From Terebella lapidaria (Eukaryota; Annelida; Polychaeta; Terebellida; Terebellidae), in contig OX424561.1 of the NCBI GenBank assembly GCA_949152475.1, forward strand, positions 18,594,481 through 18,658,480: DNA of 64,000 bases, given 5' to 3'. Positions within the stretch are counted from its first letter, which is position 1. Each line of letters starts with the position of its first letter. The notes under the pieces are model-generated. The model was not told the DNA's origin. It saw nothing but the letters and a program-made list of their open reading frames with translations, and made no database searches. Below, piece by piece: positions 48,746-61,949 of this stretch. The translations under genes and the position numbers were made by a program.

Positions 48746-50060
48746 ATCCACCTACACGGTGGCTAGGCGTTACGCGTTATTCAGAGGGTTCAGCGTAAAA
48801 TCGTGAGTATTACGCGTTATTCGTGAGGAAATGACAGCCTCTGAATGACCGTTAGCAGGAAATACATACACTTTCGCTAATTTTACCATTTTGAAATGTC
48901 GGATTTGGATTTGCACGGAACATTACACATGTTCATAATTGTTGTTGAGAGTTTAAATCCGAGAAGTAAGCCAGTGTAGCGATACCTTTGGCTGCGCATA
49001 ATCCGTCAATTTTGCTCAGACATCCGGTCTCCTCTGTTTTGGGGTTGAAAATGTTATGTATCGGCATTGATATAGATTGAATGCGAGGTCTATGATAGTG
49101 ATAAAGGTGGCGTAGAACCGAGGTATAATTGGTGCGATAGAAATTGAAATGACGGCAAATGCCTGTCGCCTGATGGGATATAATGATACCATTTATGGTT
49201 ACATTGCAGGTATGTGTTCATTCTTCAATCATATCATCATGTCATCATTGTAATAGTATTCTATTATAAATTACTTTCAATTTATTATCAATGTATTGGC
49301 TACAGCAAGTTATGTTATTGATAACTGTTTAAAGTTAATATATTATATCTAGATCTAGTTCAGTGAAAACACTTGCACAAAACATAATTTTTTATGAAGA
49401 CCCATTTGTGTATTTATTTGAAATTCATTCAGAACAATTTTATCTGGAAATTTAGTATTAAAGAAATTCGAAACAGAAGAATAAACTCCAACGGATCCAT
49501 TCTAAGCTATATTTCAGTCAATTATCTTTTTGTTTTGTTTTCTCAGAATAACAAACTTCCAGGAAGGTCGTTGCACATGGTGATATAATCCTGTTAAATT
49601 GCGCCTAGAGGAATATGGAATGGTGACAAATCGTTCAATATTGCAGTTTAACAATGCTGGTAAGACGAAGCAACTGAATCAGCTCAGGCACTTTGCAACT
49701 GTTCAGTCTGCGAGCGTACCGACCCAGTATGGGATTCTGGTTCTCACACTATAGAGACAAACCCCGCTGTGCAACTGACCTACATTTTTTGAAATACAGA
49801 ACAAAATCCTACTAAAATTGGACAATGATCTCTGAATTGGTCTAATACCAGGATGGATTTACATGTATCCGAAAAAAAATCCACACAAGGCTAGGTAATC
49901 CGATTGTCCCAACTATAATTCAGTACATGGGCACCCAATAGACGATTGGGCCGACGATTGTACCCAATCGTCATTGCGCAAGATAAGTTAAAGTATCTTA
50001 TATAAGATAGGTTTAAGATAGGAGCAAGCTTCATTTCAAGAGATCACATGAACCTTTGGT
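48746..50060. other. Unassigned insertion in block A copy II
   Basis: This has no counterpart in copy I, where the flanking homologies meet near 21000. No gene is supported. A run ACGCGTTATTC is repeated at about 48771 and 48812. The cause of the insertion is not clear. Confidence 0.35.
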
Positions 50061-50996
50061 GATCACGGTCTTCTTGTTGCAGTGAAAACGGTCTTCTGTT
50101 ATTTGGCCGCAATTACCATTCCGGCTTGCAAAATGCCTCCCATTGAACTCGCAAATCATATATGGCCTAATAAATGCACGACGCTAGCATACAAATCTCA
50201 CAGTGACAATGTATTACATGTGATATTTTTTTAATAAAAAATTGAATAGGATTCGTTATCAATATGACATTATACTTTGATATAGAATAGTAAGTGCTGA
50301 TAATGCAAAACTACAGATTAGGTTTCCCATTTTCAAAACAAGATCACATTTCGAATATGGGCCGCACATATAAGTTTGTGACTGCAGCGACCCACCTTCT
50401 CATTTACACACACTGAACATATAATGTCTTACGTCTGGTCATTTTCACAGGTGGAAGTAACATAAACACACAAAACCTTCCCGAAAGTAATCATATGCAC
50501 ACGTCGGGTTTAGACACTTTTAAAATACAAATCTGAATCTTGACAGATAATTGCCCTTCGACTCCCCGTTGAAGTTTGTCAAATCACGTGACAATACCTT
50601 TCACTGAATTATGGGCAATTATGTATATATATACAGGTTTTAAAACCCGAACATACCTTGTACGGGTATGTCTGTTTTGTACATTTTGCTGTGTTCGTCC
50701 GAAAATAATGCCCGCTACCCTCCACGATGCAGTGGGATATGAACGTTTGCAGCCATTGCTATCATACTGGTTCATTTATCATCCGGAAACCAAGTCCCTA
50801 AACCAAAACTGTTTTCACCCTTGCAGACCTTGTTGAATCTGGAGCTCGGAAATATAATATAAGTGTTCTTCCGGAAAATGCTTTTGATAAATGGTGAAAA
50901 ATGAACCAAGTCAGACTGAATCATAAGAATCTATCATAACCAAAATGGCAGAAGAAAAAACAATTTCTATAGAAACCATGTGCCGAAATGCCTTAA

Positions 50997-51248
50997 AGGG
51001 GCACTGTATGGGATTCGGCTTTTGAGGGATTTCCAAGATTTTTCTCCCGACGCTTCTATTTATAGAACAAAAGGTCAGATTAGGTTTTTCACCCAAGATC
51101 TCTACTGAGCCAATGCTCAGACCAGCCCAGGTCGGCTCGGCAGAGATCCTAGGCCAAAAACGTCATCTGACGTTTTGTTCTATAAATAGATGTGTCCGGA
51201 GAAAAATCTTGGAAATCCGCCAAAAGCCGAATCCCATACAGTGCCCCT
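50997..51248. mobile_element. Long-palindrome MITE flanked by TTAA
   Basis: The two halves are inverted copies of each other for over 100 bp: AGGGGCACTGTATGGGATTC at the left and its inverse at the right. TTAA flanks both ends (50993-50996 and 51249-51252). The small open frames on the two strands are mirror images from the arms. TTAA flanks suggest piggyBac mobilisation. Confidence 0.8.
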
Positions 51249-51252
51249 TTAA

Positions 51253-52101
51253 GTGGGAGTCCAGTCAAAATGAAAAGTGTCTCAATTTTGAAATGTGAAA
51301 AATTGCATCTCATGGATTAAGGCAGTTTTTACAGAATGTTGATATCTCAATTTACTAAAAAGTTATGACAACATTTTTGGTGTAATACTTTCCCGCCAAA
51401 ATTGACACCTGATCAAGTATTAAAATGAGTATTCATGACGTCACACCAGTACTTTAAGATAATTAGCAACATATAACTCTTGATATTTCACCTTTTGCCT
51501 ATTTTGTCGCGTTTGGTATTAAACATAATCAGAATTTAATAACCTAATTTCGTCACCAAGTGAACAACGCCCGTAATATTGCCCTTAGCAACGGTGGTTG
51601 CTAGGGGCCCAAACTTCATGAATATGCAAATTTTTCGTCAAATATATATTATAACATTCGTGTCTTTCATTTAAAACATAAAATAAATGCCTTATCATCA
51701 TGATAACTCTCTTTAGTTACGAGCAAAGGTCCCTAGCAACGGCGTTGCTATGGACAGTATCTAAGGGATGGATGCTATGGCGATGTTCGACTACACATAT
51801 TTATGGTATATTTTTCATTGGGATGATACAACAATATATTTTGTGATAATATACGTAAAGGACACAGATTTAGCATCCGAATATAACTAATTAAAACAGT
51901 TTTGCTGGTGTGACGTCATGAATACTAATTATAATACATAATTAGGTGTTAATTTTGGCGGGAAATAATTTGAATAAATCATCATAACTTTGGAACCAAT
52001 TAAGCTATCAGCATGCTGTAAAATACACGTTAATTCACACGATTCACTCTATTTTCATGTGCCAAAACTAACAAATTTCCTACTATGACCAGACTCTATC
52101 T
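51253..52101. mobile_element. Second TTAA-flanked inverted-repeat element, abutting the first
   Basis: It shares the TTAA at 51249-51252 on its left and ends at the TTAA of 52102-52105. Left AGTGGGAGTCCAGTCAAAAT and the inverse of right AGATAGAGTCTGGTCATAGT are imperfect inverted repeats. Further in, TGACGTCA-containing blocks (about 51438 and 51911) and 'ggcgggaaa'/'tttcccgcc' also pair. Each half holds a GCAAC/GTTGC palindrome (about 51587-51604 and 51733-51751). No transposase is visible. Confidence 0.65.
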
Positions 52102-52225
52102 TTAAGTTTCTTTCTCCCGCTTATATCTTCAAAGGTGTTTGCCTGTGAACATACTTCTTTAAAATGTGTAGTCTTTTCATAGAAACAAAATGAACAGAAA
52201 GCTGTGATTAACCTTTTCACTACTC

Positions 52226-52290
52226 ATGGTTACGCTGCGTAACCATACCACTCCCGTACTGCTGTATTGATGGTTACGCTGCGTAACCAT
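52226..52290. repeat. Two identical 21-bp palindromes, 44 bp apart
   Basis: ATGGTTACGC, T, GCGTAACCAT occurs at 52226-52246 and 52270-52290. The surrounding sequence is unassigned. It could be protein-binding sites or a small expanding repeat. Confidence 0.8.
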
Positions 52291-52830
52291 GACTTTGACA
52301 AACAATAGATGTTTAGGTAACCGTCGACTGATTGTACTTAATGTTATATGTACCCGAGAATGTACCTACACGCTAAACTAGCACATACATATTGCCACTG
52401 ATTTGAATTTAGAAGCTTAATTGACTATTCAATTAACTGAATAATTAACCTGCAATTAACCTTGTGACGTCACAAGTACCGATTACGATGGGTCGGACTG
52501 CAGACAATTTTCACTAAAACTTTAATATCTTCATAACTAATCAAGATTTTGATATACAGTAAACACATTCAAAACCCACGAGATTCACTTCATCACAAAT
52601 TAAAAAGACTACAAGTACTCAAGTAAAATGTATTGGGTTATATTTCATTACAAATTCGAAAAAGGATGTAAGATAAAAAAAATTGGTAACAGCCATCTGT
52701 TTAGTCGCTGGATTTTTTTCTTGTTTCCATGGTAACCAATGGCACGGGGTCGAAAAGGATACTATATATAAATAGCACACAATAATATGACTTCATTTTC
52801 ACACATAATTATTCTGAAACATCTTTAAAC

Positions 52831-54591
52831 GAGACAATCAGAGATTGCAGACCCTCGCCCTTCAGATTTAGTCACTAAAATTAGGCGATAATTGAGAGTT
52901 TTGGTCTTAAGACCATCGGTTGTACGCCATACGATTGGGAATTGGCCAAAGAAAAATACAAAAATAGGTTGAACATTTAATATTGATTAGAACCGGAGTT
53001 ATAGTCAATTATGTGATTTTATTTTTTCAGTTGCCATGGCAACCGTTTTCAGCCGATTTTGGCAAAATTTGAAGGGGATTGAGCCACTTTCATAGCACTC
53101 CAGCCCTATAAATTTCAAATCTATCGGACCGTTTGCCTTTGAGTTATGAGCGCAGACATTTGCACTGAAACGTCGCTGGCCAAAAATAACCGAAATCGTG
53201 ACCCCCAATTTTTCGACATCCGGCGATAATGGAGAGTTTTCGTCGTACGACCATCGGTCGTACACCAAACGATCGGGAATTGGCCAAAGAAAAATACAAA
53301 AATAGTTGGAAAAATTAATATCAAATAGAACCGGAGTTAGAGCCAATTATGTGATTTTCTTTTTTTCCGTTGCCATGGCAACCGTTTTCATCCGATTTTG
53401 GCAAAATTTTAAAGGGTCTGAGCCACCATCATAGCACTCTAGTCCTATAAATTTCAAATCGATCGGACCGTTTGCCTTTGAGTTATGAGCACAGACATTT
53501 GCACTGAAACGTCGCTGGCCAAAAATAACCGAAATCGTGACCCCCAATTTTTCGACATCGGGCGATAATGAAGAGTTTTCGTCGTACGACCATCGGTCGT
53601 ACACCAAACGATCGGGAATTGGCCAAAGAAAAATACAAAAATAGTTGGAAAAATTAATATCAAATAGAACCGGAGTTAGAGCCAAATATGAGATTTTCTT
53701 TCTTTCCGTTGCCATGGCAACCGTTTTCATCCGATTTTGGCAAAATTTTAAAGGGTCTGAGCCACCGTCATAGCACTCTAGTCCTATAAATTTCAAATCG
53801 ATCGGACCGTTTGCCTTTGAGTTATGAGCGCAGACATTTGCACTGAAACGTCGCTGGCCAAAAATAACCGAAATCGTGACCCCCAATTTTTCGACATCGG
53901 GCGATAATGGAGAGTTTTCGTCGTACGACCATCGGTCGTACACCATACAATCGGGAAATGGCCAAAAAAAATACAAAAATAGTTGGAAAAATTAATATCA
54001 AGTAGAACCGGAGTTAAAGCCAATTATGTGATTTTCTTTTTTCCGTTGCCATGGCAACCGTTTTCATCCGATTTTGGCAAAATTCTGAAGGGGCTGAGCC
54101 AGCACCATAGCACTCTTGCCCTATAAATTTCAAATCGATCGGGCGGTTTGCCTTTGAGTTATAAGCGCAGACATTTGCACTGAAACGTCGCTGGCCAAAA
54201 AAATTCGAAACCGTGACCCCCAATTTTTCGACATCGGGCGATAATGGGGAGTTTTGGTCGTACGACCAACGGGCCATATATCATATGATCAGGAATTGAC
54301 CATAGAAAAATACAAAATTAGTTAGAAAAATTTATCTTAAATAGAACCGGAGTTATGGTCAATTATTGATTTTTACATTTTCCGTTGCCATGGCAACGGT
54401 TTCTGTCCGATTTTGACAAAAATTGAGGAGGACCGAGCCACGGTGATACCGCTTCTTCCCTATAAATTTCAGGACGATCGGACCATTCGGTTTTGAGTTA
54501 TGCGCGCGGACAGACAAACAAACAGACAAACAGACATACAAACTGACAGACCCAATTACAATACCCTCTGCCCCTATCGGGGCGAGGGTAA
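52831..54591 (-). mobile_element. Satellite-bearing composite element, family 1, copy 3 (five ~338-bp units)
   Basis: Same ends as the copy at 2421-3837: GAGACAATCAGAGATTGCAG at one side, the CCCTCTGCCCC/GGGGCGAGGG hairpin at the other. One extra unit makes it 1761 bp. RFX-type palindromes lie at 53030, 53369, 53708, 54045 and 54384. Two central units are 339 bp (113 codons) long, so one minus-strand frame (53347-53976, 209 codons) runs across both. In the other copies the 337/338-bp period breaks it, so I regard it as accidental. Confidence 0.85.
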
Positions 54592-57500
54592 TAAAAATCA
54601 TCAAACATAAAGAAATCCTATCAATTCATACATGAATCAGCTCAGTATGGAGGTTGATGGGTGGGTCAGTAGCGAAAAGGTTAATATATTGCAATTGATA
54701 GTTCTAACATCATGTTCACGTTCAAGCCGCACCCTATACAATGGTAAACTAAACGATTTAACGTACGTGGAACTGTCTGCTGGTTTCAGTTTTGTGTGTT
54801 GTGCCAAGAGTTTGATGCAGATGACAAAATCAATAATTTGATGTGTTGTTCTGACATCTCGACCAGATAGATTGCATGGAAAGGAAGTTGCATTAAGAAG
54901 GAAAGCCGAACGACTTATATTCCTCTGAAACATCCAAGGTCAGTAGAATTGTAGATTTCTTTGATAAATCATATTGATAATATGTTGGCAGACATGTATC
55001 AGTATGAAACATGTACCCCGCCAGAAACTGTGGTAATTTATGACACGTGGAGTACAACGTATAATTGCTAGATAGCCAGTGTACAGTTTTATAAATAAAT
55101 AATTGATAATATAATAGTATAATATGAAATACATGATATTTTGTCCGGCGGTTCAAGATATACCGGGTATCTATTTAAGGTATAGCTATTTATTAATATT
55201 ATCGTGGAAATACACTTTTAGTTGATCTAGGATGCAGTCCAGCCAGAAAAGGGAGCTGTTTCTCTGTCAGAACGAGTAACAGATGAGGTGAGTTGAATAA
55301 AAACTAATTGTATCTGGTGATACTCCATCCATGTATATCTATACACTGTCTGCCCTGCTGTGGTTTCGATCATAATTGTTTGGTCTTGCTTTGTTTTGAT
55401 CAATTTTGAATGTTTATTAACGTGCTATGTTTTTCCCATTCTCCCTGTAAAAGACTGCTGTGAGGATCTTATTATATTCTATTTTACATGTATAATAAAT
55501 TTAAATTCATTCTGCATGTATTTCTTAGAGTAATGTCAAACAGCATCTTTCAAGGCAGAAAACTCATCATTTGTATCCAAAAAAAGTTACAGATCTTCAT
55601 TTGCTGGACTATTCTGCCCAATACAAAGAACAGATCCGAGATAGATGCATTTATTTGTGCGAGATACGGTACAGTCCCCAATGGAAAACCTGACTTCTTA
55701 TGTAGCCATGTCACATAAAACACACAGAGTAGGACTCGTAATCCTGATTTCGGGTCGACGCCGCTTTGTGGTTCTGGTGATTTGTTGATATTCCATTACG
55801 TTTCGGTATGATTTATGGATACTTACTTTGGCCCATACAAAAGAAAGATGGGGATATCGGATATTTCAAATGACCTAATAGTATCCAGAGTTCTTGGTGG
55901 AACATGTTCACAAATACAAAAACAATTATATATTATATAAGGCCATCTTCTAACCTTTGTCCAACTGCAACTGGACACACTGTTGGCTACCTCATCGTGG
56001 AATGGCAAAAGTTCATATATTCAGGATCTGAAAACACAACTAGAATACGGCTATGCTGAAAAATGCTCATGAATGTTCTGCCGGTGCAATTACACGCTAG
56101 TGTGAGAGAGATGTGATTGGTCGATGGTACTTATCAACACTCAGCCGGTAGACACCGTCACACAATCGAAGCAGGAAGAGGGCGATGGGGAGTTCGACAT
56201 TTTATAAATTCCATTCAGTGATTTTGTCCGCCTGCTACTCGAAAGACCCCAGGAATCTGTTAATAGACAAGATGTTCATTGACAGCATCTCAGCTCTGGG
56301 TTGCTAACCATTGAGAACACCTACACGGCCTGTCTGGTGCCTATCAGTTGCTGCAGCCACTATCTTAATGTAGTAGTGATGACCTCCATGAAGACCGCAG
56401 CACGACAGTAATTATTCGCCCATTTGACTTCCCAGTCAAGATGTGATATCATACGCTGCAAATGTTCGAGGCCAAACCTTTCTGGTGGATATATATAGAT
56501 ACCTGTTTTTGTCTGGACCTGTAATTTCTAGTTGAACTAAAACTAACATTTTGAAAATGACCGAAATTCTCCCAAGTAAAATTGTCACCCAAGTTTCTGT
56601 TTTTTGATGTTCTATAAATGTCAATTAAACAAAATTTGCTTTTCTACGCAATTCCCATGGTATCGCACGGCCAACCGGACTATACTATTTATAAAAACCA
56701 CCAATAATCTGATTTAGAGTATCAAAGTAGCATTTTATGATTATTTACAAAATTTTACTCTTGAGATGAGATTTAATTTCTAAATATCGTTTCAACTTTA
56801 TCAACAATGGGAAATTAGGGATGACGACTGTTAACTTTGTGATAACAACTTTACAGATAATCATTTTATTTCAGTGCTACTCCATGGTCTTGGTGTAATT
56901 TCGTTAATGTTGTTAATTTGTGATAATGAAGACTTGAAATGGCATCATTATCGTTCCTAATATATTCGAAAATTCTGCAGTTCCCTTTAAATTTAAGTTA
57001 TATTAAATTTTCTCTCATTTATCATAATTCAAACCTTTGATAATATTTTGTGAAAAACAGATTTTCTAAAATGATATAAAATAACTGGTAATGAGAAATG
57101 ATATGAAATAATGCATACTATGTAAGAGAACTTGCTTTGACAAGTTTGACAAGTGATTTGACAACATCACTGCTGTTGGAGACTGCGTGGGTAGGCTTTT
57201 CTATACCAGAAGGATATATCAGGAGGAGAAATTGATGCCGTTATGAGACCTGGCAGAAGAAACTAAACCCTTTCATTCATGTTATTGTCGATGTCAGTTT
57301 AAAGTTGTGTAAGGCGGACAGTGTGTAGAGAAGAGGAAGTGATTCTTCAACCAGCGTCGTGCATGTTTTAATACATCTTGTGGGTGAGCAAGCTATATTT
57401 ATCAAGAATTATTCATAACTGAGTAATTATATTAGAGGATTGTATCCGGTTTTCCAGTGACGTATAGCATTTGTTTGTAACAGTTCTTCTCAATTGATGA

Positions 57501-58924
57501 ATTTCATTCGGGTGCTAGTTTTATCTCATTCTGATAGAAAATACCCATTCTAATCACAAACAGGATGTCATGAATGACAAACATTTGTTGCCATACATAA
57601 TTGGTTCCATAGGATACAAATCAATTGTCATTGCAAAGAACTGGAATAGTTTTTAATTCAGGGTGTTTGCTTTATGTAATATAGAAGGTTTATCTATCCA
57701 GTAGAAACGTTTAACAGAATTTGTTGTACTGAGTTTATATTCGTTCATATTTAGTGCATTCAGAACATTTGTTTGCCAAAAGTATGTCTTCCCGATCTTC
57801 AATGTATCAAAATACCATTAGCTATTTAGCTCTTCAGAGAATGCGTCAAGAGACGGGGACAACTGTTCATCACAAAATAACTCCTATTGTCACCCCGTAC
57901 TCCTGCCTATCTATTCTATTAGCATGTATAGAGCGTTTATGTCAACACCATGAGTAATATAAGTATGCTCAATCTGTCATGTTGTTTTTGTAAGATACCT
58001 GTTTCCTCCTCACATCGGAAATGCAACCTCATGGCATATCATCATATAATGATGATAACCATCATTACTAAGGAAAAACATGGATATAAGCTTTCGAAAG
58101 CACCCACTCGATGTTGCTGAGTGGATACCAGTACATCTGAAGCAAAAGGCACAGCATAACTAATCGGAAGATGTCAATGTAAATTCTTGACTATGAGCGA
58201 TCGTATGTCATAACCATTGGGGACAGTTGGATTGGATGAACTACCCATTACTGCAAGCGAATCGGGATAGTATTATGTAATTTTGACCTTAGAGCATCGA
58301 CACACCATAAGCGAATGTAGTTTGAAACTTCCAGTTCATACACTGTTTCTGTACGTGCGCCATAAGTATCAAACACATTGCGATCAATGTTTGAACACTA
58401 TATATTTGTGAGCCACATCCGTGGGCGAGGGTCTATTTCTGAACAAATCAGGTTCCTATATCTCGAACACTGCATCCATTCCTTGCTCTGAGATAATACG
58501 GTCGGTATTTCAGAGAAAAATATTTTTACTTTATGTGTCAGCACCAGCTTCCGAAAAGTTAAACAAAAAGAAATAGGTCAGTCAACGCTCTATGCCATTT
58601 TGTAGGGTGCTAGAAGCTCGGCCTGGTGTTGGCGACACCATGCTGGAAAAAACACAAACCAAACACAAAAAGAAAAGCCATATGCTTATAAACACGCAGA
58701 GTTACATGGAGTATCATGAAGTGTGTCACAAGTGAGTCCAACATCTTCTCGTGAACTTAGGAGTATTGAATGGTGATGTTTCACAATAGCATTTCATTTC
58801 CGTTCATGGTTGTTTGTTTGACGTCAAAAACACAATTATTATCTTTTTTGTGAATGGATATTGTGTGCTTGGAATGTGATTGTCTGAAATTTTATGCTGA
58901 TTGTGTACATACATTTTCTCAGTA

Positions 58925-60345
58925 AAACACGAAGAATATCAAAATACGTGTGCATGGCGTTCGTTTTCATGACATGATTCCAATATTATATTTGACCACT
59001 TATGATCATATCTATGATGTCACGTTAACCAAGACTAAGTAATGTAATCAACAATAAGTGTTAAGATGTAGAATAACACATAATATCAGTTCCCCCGATG
59101 TATGCGATTGGCTCGCTTTCTATGGCTATATATAGATCATTCCTTCACATGGAGAATGCCTAAAGCACACTGACCCTGACGCATGTGTGTTTTTTTAAAG
59201 CAACGTGTCATTAATGCTGCGTTCAAATCAAGTTGTGAAGACGATGCACACCGCCTGTGACGTTAATTGTTACAGGCAGTGAGTGTTGGTTTGAACACAG
59301 CATCATTAACCACGTCATCTATATCACTCGCCGTGACAATTGAGGTGCTAAAACAATCTAGTGCGAATCACTAGTAGTGAACTGAGGAACACCGTCTTCA
59401 CAACCTGATTTGAACGCAGCGTTATTGCCGGGACCCCCCAGGGCCGCGGTTTACTGGAGTTACATTGAAAATTTACGCGGAAACTGGTATTATCGCCCGG
59501 AAGTTCGATGGGACTATTTAAACCCGTACGTGGTTTTCTTACTGCAAGTTTCAGAACTTCTACCACCATTCGATAGATGTAGACACTATACAGGGAAACA
59601 CTCATGCATGCCAAATTTTACTGTTGATCACTGGTTCAACATCTGATATGGCACTGTGACCTACATTCGACATGGGGACCCTATATCAATAGTTTCACAT
59701 ACATACATTCAGTATTGCTTACTGTTAAATACACCCGTTTTAAGGCATTGATTCAGTTAAATTGAAAAGTTGGAAGATTAATTTGTTATTGATCGATTTG
59801 GTTTATAATAATCTATATAGTTTTGATTACAGTAACTGTATCACTGATGCCAATTCATTTAACTTTCTTTGTCAATATAAATATTTATTTTGTGTAAATT
59901 ATAACATGGACTAGTGTAAGAGAGCGCACAGACTAGACCTAGCTAGGCCTACTGTTCTCAAAATCAACTGTGAATATGAATCATGGTCCCCGGTTATTCT
60001 TGATGCCAAGCATCTGCGATTTTACTTGTTAGTCTTTGTTATAGAAACAGATTCTTAAAGCACGAGACTTTTTGAGCATATAAATTAGTGTGGTTGTATA
60101 CTATGTTTGATCAGAATGTAGTAATGGATGGTAGAGTAAGCAATTAAGATGTCCAATAATGTTCATTGTTTTGTTAATAATTTTATTGTTTTATTTGAGA
60201 ACAGTCAAATACTGCAGACCAATAGCAACAATTCTACATTGCTTGCCTACATTGGAATACTGTATCGAGGTGTTTTTGCTTCGCTGCTCCGAATTATCAA
60301 GTCAACTGCTTCTAAATCAGACATGTTCATAAATATTTTCCGTTG
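58925..60345. other. 1.4-kb insertion specific to block B copy II
   Basis: In block B copy I the flanking texts (CATATTCTCAGT and GACTCACAACAACTCATT) meet near 31570. Here they are separated by about 1.4 kb that begins AAAACACGAAGAAT and ends ATATTTTCCGT. Terminal repeats and coding motifs are not evident. The insertion contains the MITE at 59216-59420. Confidence 0.6.
59216..59420. mobile_element. Small inverted-repeat element (MITE)
   Basis: Arms of 28 bp (59216-59243 and 59393-59420), starting GCTGCGTTCAAATCA, pair with one mismatch. A second inner pair surrounds CACTAGTAGTG. No clear target duplication was found, so the superfamily is undecided. Confidence 0.7.
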
Positions 60346-61949
60346 ACTCAGAACAACTCATTACTGGCAAATAGGTTATCAACCTGCACTCAAAAACATT
60401 TGTGATAATAAACCTCACTCGAAGACGACTGCTTATTTTGCAAACAGCACGTTTACAAAGTAGCCATCACTTGTAGTTCACTCCCTATCAATCGTCTTTC
60501 ATCTATCATTAATATGCTCAGACTTATTGGGACTTATAAGCAATGATTAGCTTACATAAATGTTTGTTCGTTACGCAGAAAAAGGTTAATGTTTTGTGAA
60601 CGTGGTATATGTCATACGAGCATAGATATAAGTTTTTATGGCAGTTATTTTCTCTGGTGCAATTATTGCCATCTTCACGGAGTAGAAGAGTGTGCCGATA
60701 TTGATTACAAAGATTAAGGACCATGAATACATCCGGTGTAGTCTGCTTCACTGCATTCGAGTGATGACGACTAAGTACCCACAATTTTTCATGAGTGCAA
60801 TTTCCTTCATAACTATTGCATTCATGGTACAACCGACCTCCGAGAGTGTGAAACCTCAGTCAGCTGTATAATTACTTTACGTAAACCTATAATCTATTCA
60901 CAGACTGTGAACATGATAGTGCTTTACCGCTCAGGTATACAAGTTGTCAGTTCTTATCAAATAGAGACATTGTCTAGGATTTTCCTAAACACGATTCTTC
61001 ACTGACAAATCTGCAAACGTAACTGCATGAACAAAATGTAAAATATACATATGAACAAGTCGATGATCAGAACTTATATATTCAAACAAACTTTAGATAT
61101 TCAAACTTACATATATATTCAAATAGAATTCACGAATATTTATTTTCACCATGTTCATCAAACCATTTTCAGGTTGCTAGGGTATGGCTTTTCGAACATA
61201 ATTGTAAGCTATTTATTCAAGCGACTTCATTCTTAGATGATATGTAGTATATTTTTACTGTTTCCCTTAAAATAATAGACACATTCACTAGTGCATAAAT
61301 ATGTTTCATATATATGTATTTGTATTTTTGTTTTCGCTCCAAAGACCTGTGAATCTAACTGGGTTGTGTATAATACATATGATACTATAGTTTTTCACCC
61401 TTACACAGATTACGATGCCGTGACATGATACACACATTATTATTGGTTACGAAAAAACAACAGAAATTAAGCATTTATACACTTAAATTCCTTTTTTTGT
61501 ACCACTGTGCCGTATGATATGATTCGTTGAAACCTGATTGAGTGGATGACTTTCATCATCCCATACAATTGCATCCTGTTTGTTAATACTTAGTATTTGG
61601 CTGAAAGATGTTAAGCCCTTCTGATCCTCACCTATCAACCTAAAGACTATACAAATTGGTTAAGCATGTACAGGTCGGCATAAAAAACTGATGATGATAG
61701 AATCTCCCGATCATCAGAACATGATAACCTGACGATCATTGCGTGCTATGTCGACAGCATGAAATGAAGCATTTCATGCAAGTTCCAAATGATAACCTTT
61801 ATTTTTTTATATTTATTCAAGCGACTTCATTCTCAGATGATGTGTAGTATATTCTTACTGTTTTCCCTAGAATAACCTCGTTTACGATGCAATACTGCTT
61901 GGTGATCATATAAAAAATCATCAGAACCATACCACATCAACTCGTTCCC

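Larger units (their letters stand above)
40800..57100 (+). repeat. Block A, copy II, of the large tandem duplication
   Basis: Homologous to 15600-23300 but about twice as long because of its own insertions. These are 42921-43785, the local duplication and element at 44168-46793, an insertion-rich stretch at about 48005-50060, and about 4.8 kb at 50600-55410 that includes two TTAA elements and a family-1 composite element. Frames such as 40942-41301 (minus) and 55488-55718 (plus) have only partial counterparts in copy I and no known motif. No host gene is supported. Confidence 0.75.
57181..61300 (+). repeat. Block B, copy II, of the large tandem duplication
   Basis: Homologous to 27895-32300. 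It lacks the composite element found there and carries a 1.4-kb insertion of its own (58925-60345). A 70-bp stretch ('tttattcaagcgacttcattc') is repeated at about 61206 and 61811. No conserved coding frame is seen. Confidence 0.8.

Noticed and set aside
50911..51298. Two similar 61-codon frames on opposite strands as duplicated genes
   Set aside because: They are the two arms of one long palindromic MITE read in opposite directions.
53347..53976. 209-codon minus-strand open frame as a protein gene
   Set aside because: It runs across two tandem 339-bp repeat units and exists only because 339 is a multiple of three. The same frame is broken where units are 337-338 bp, and the conserved parts are DNA palindromes rather than codons.
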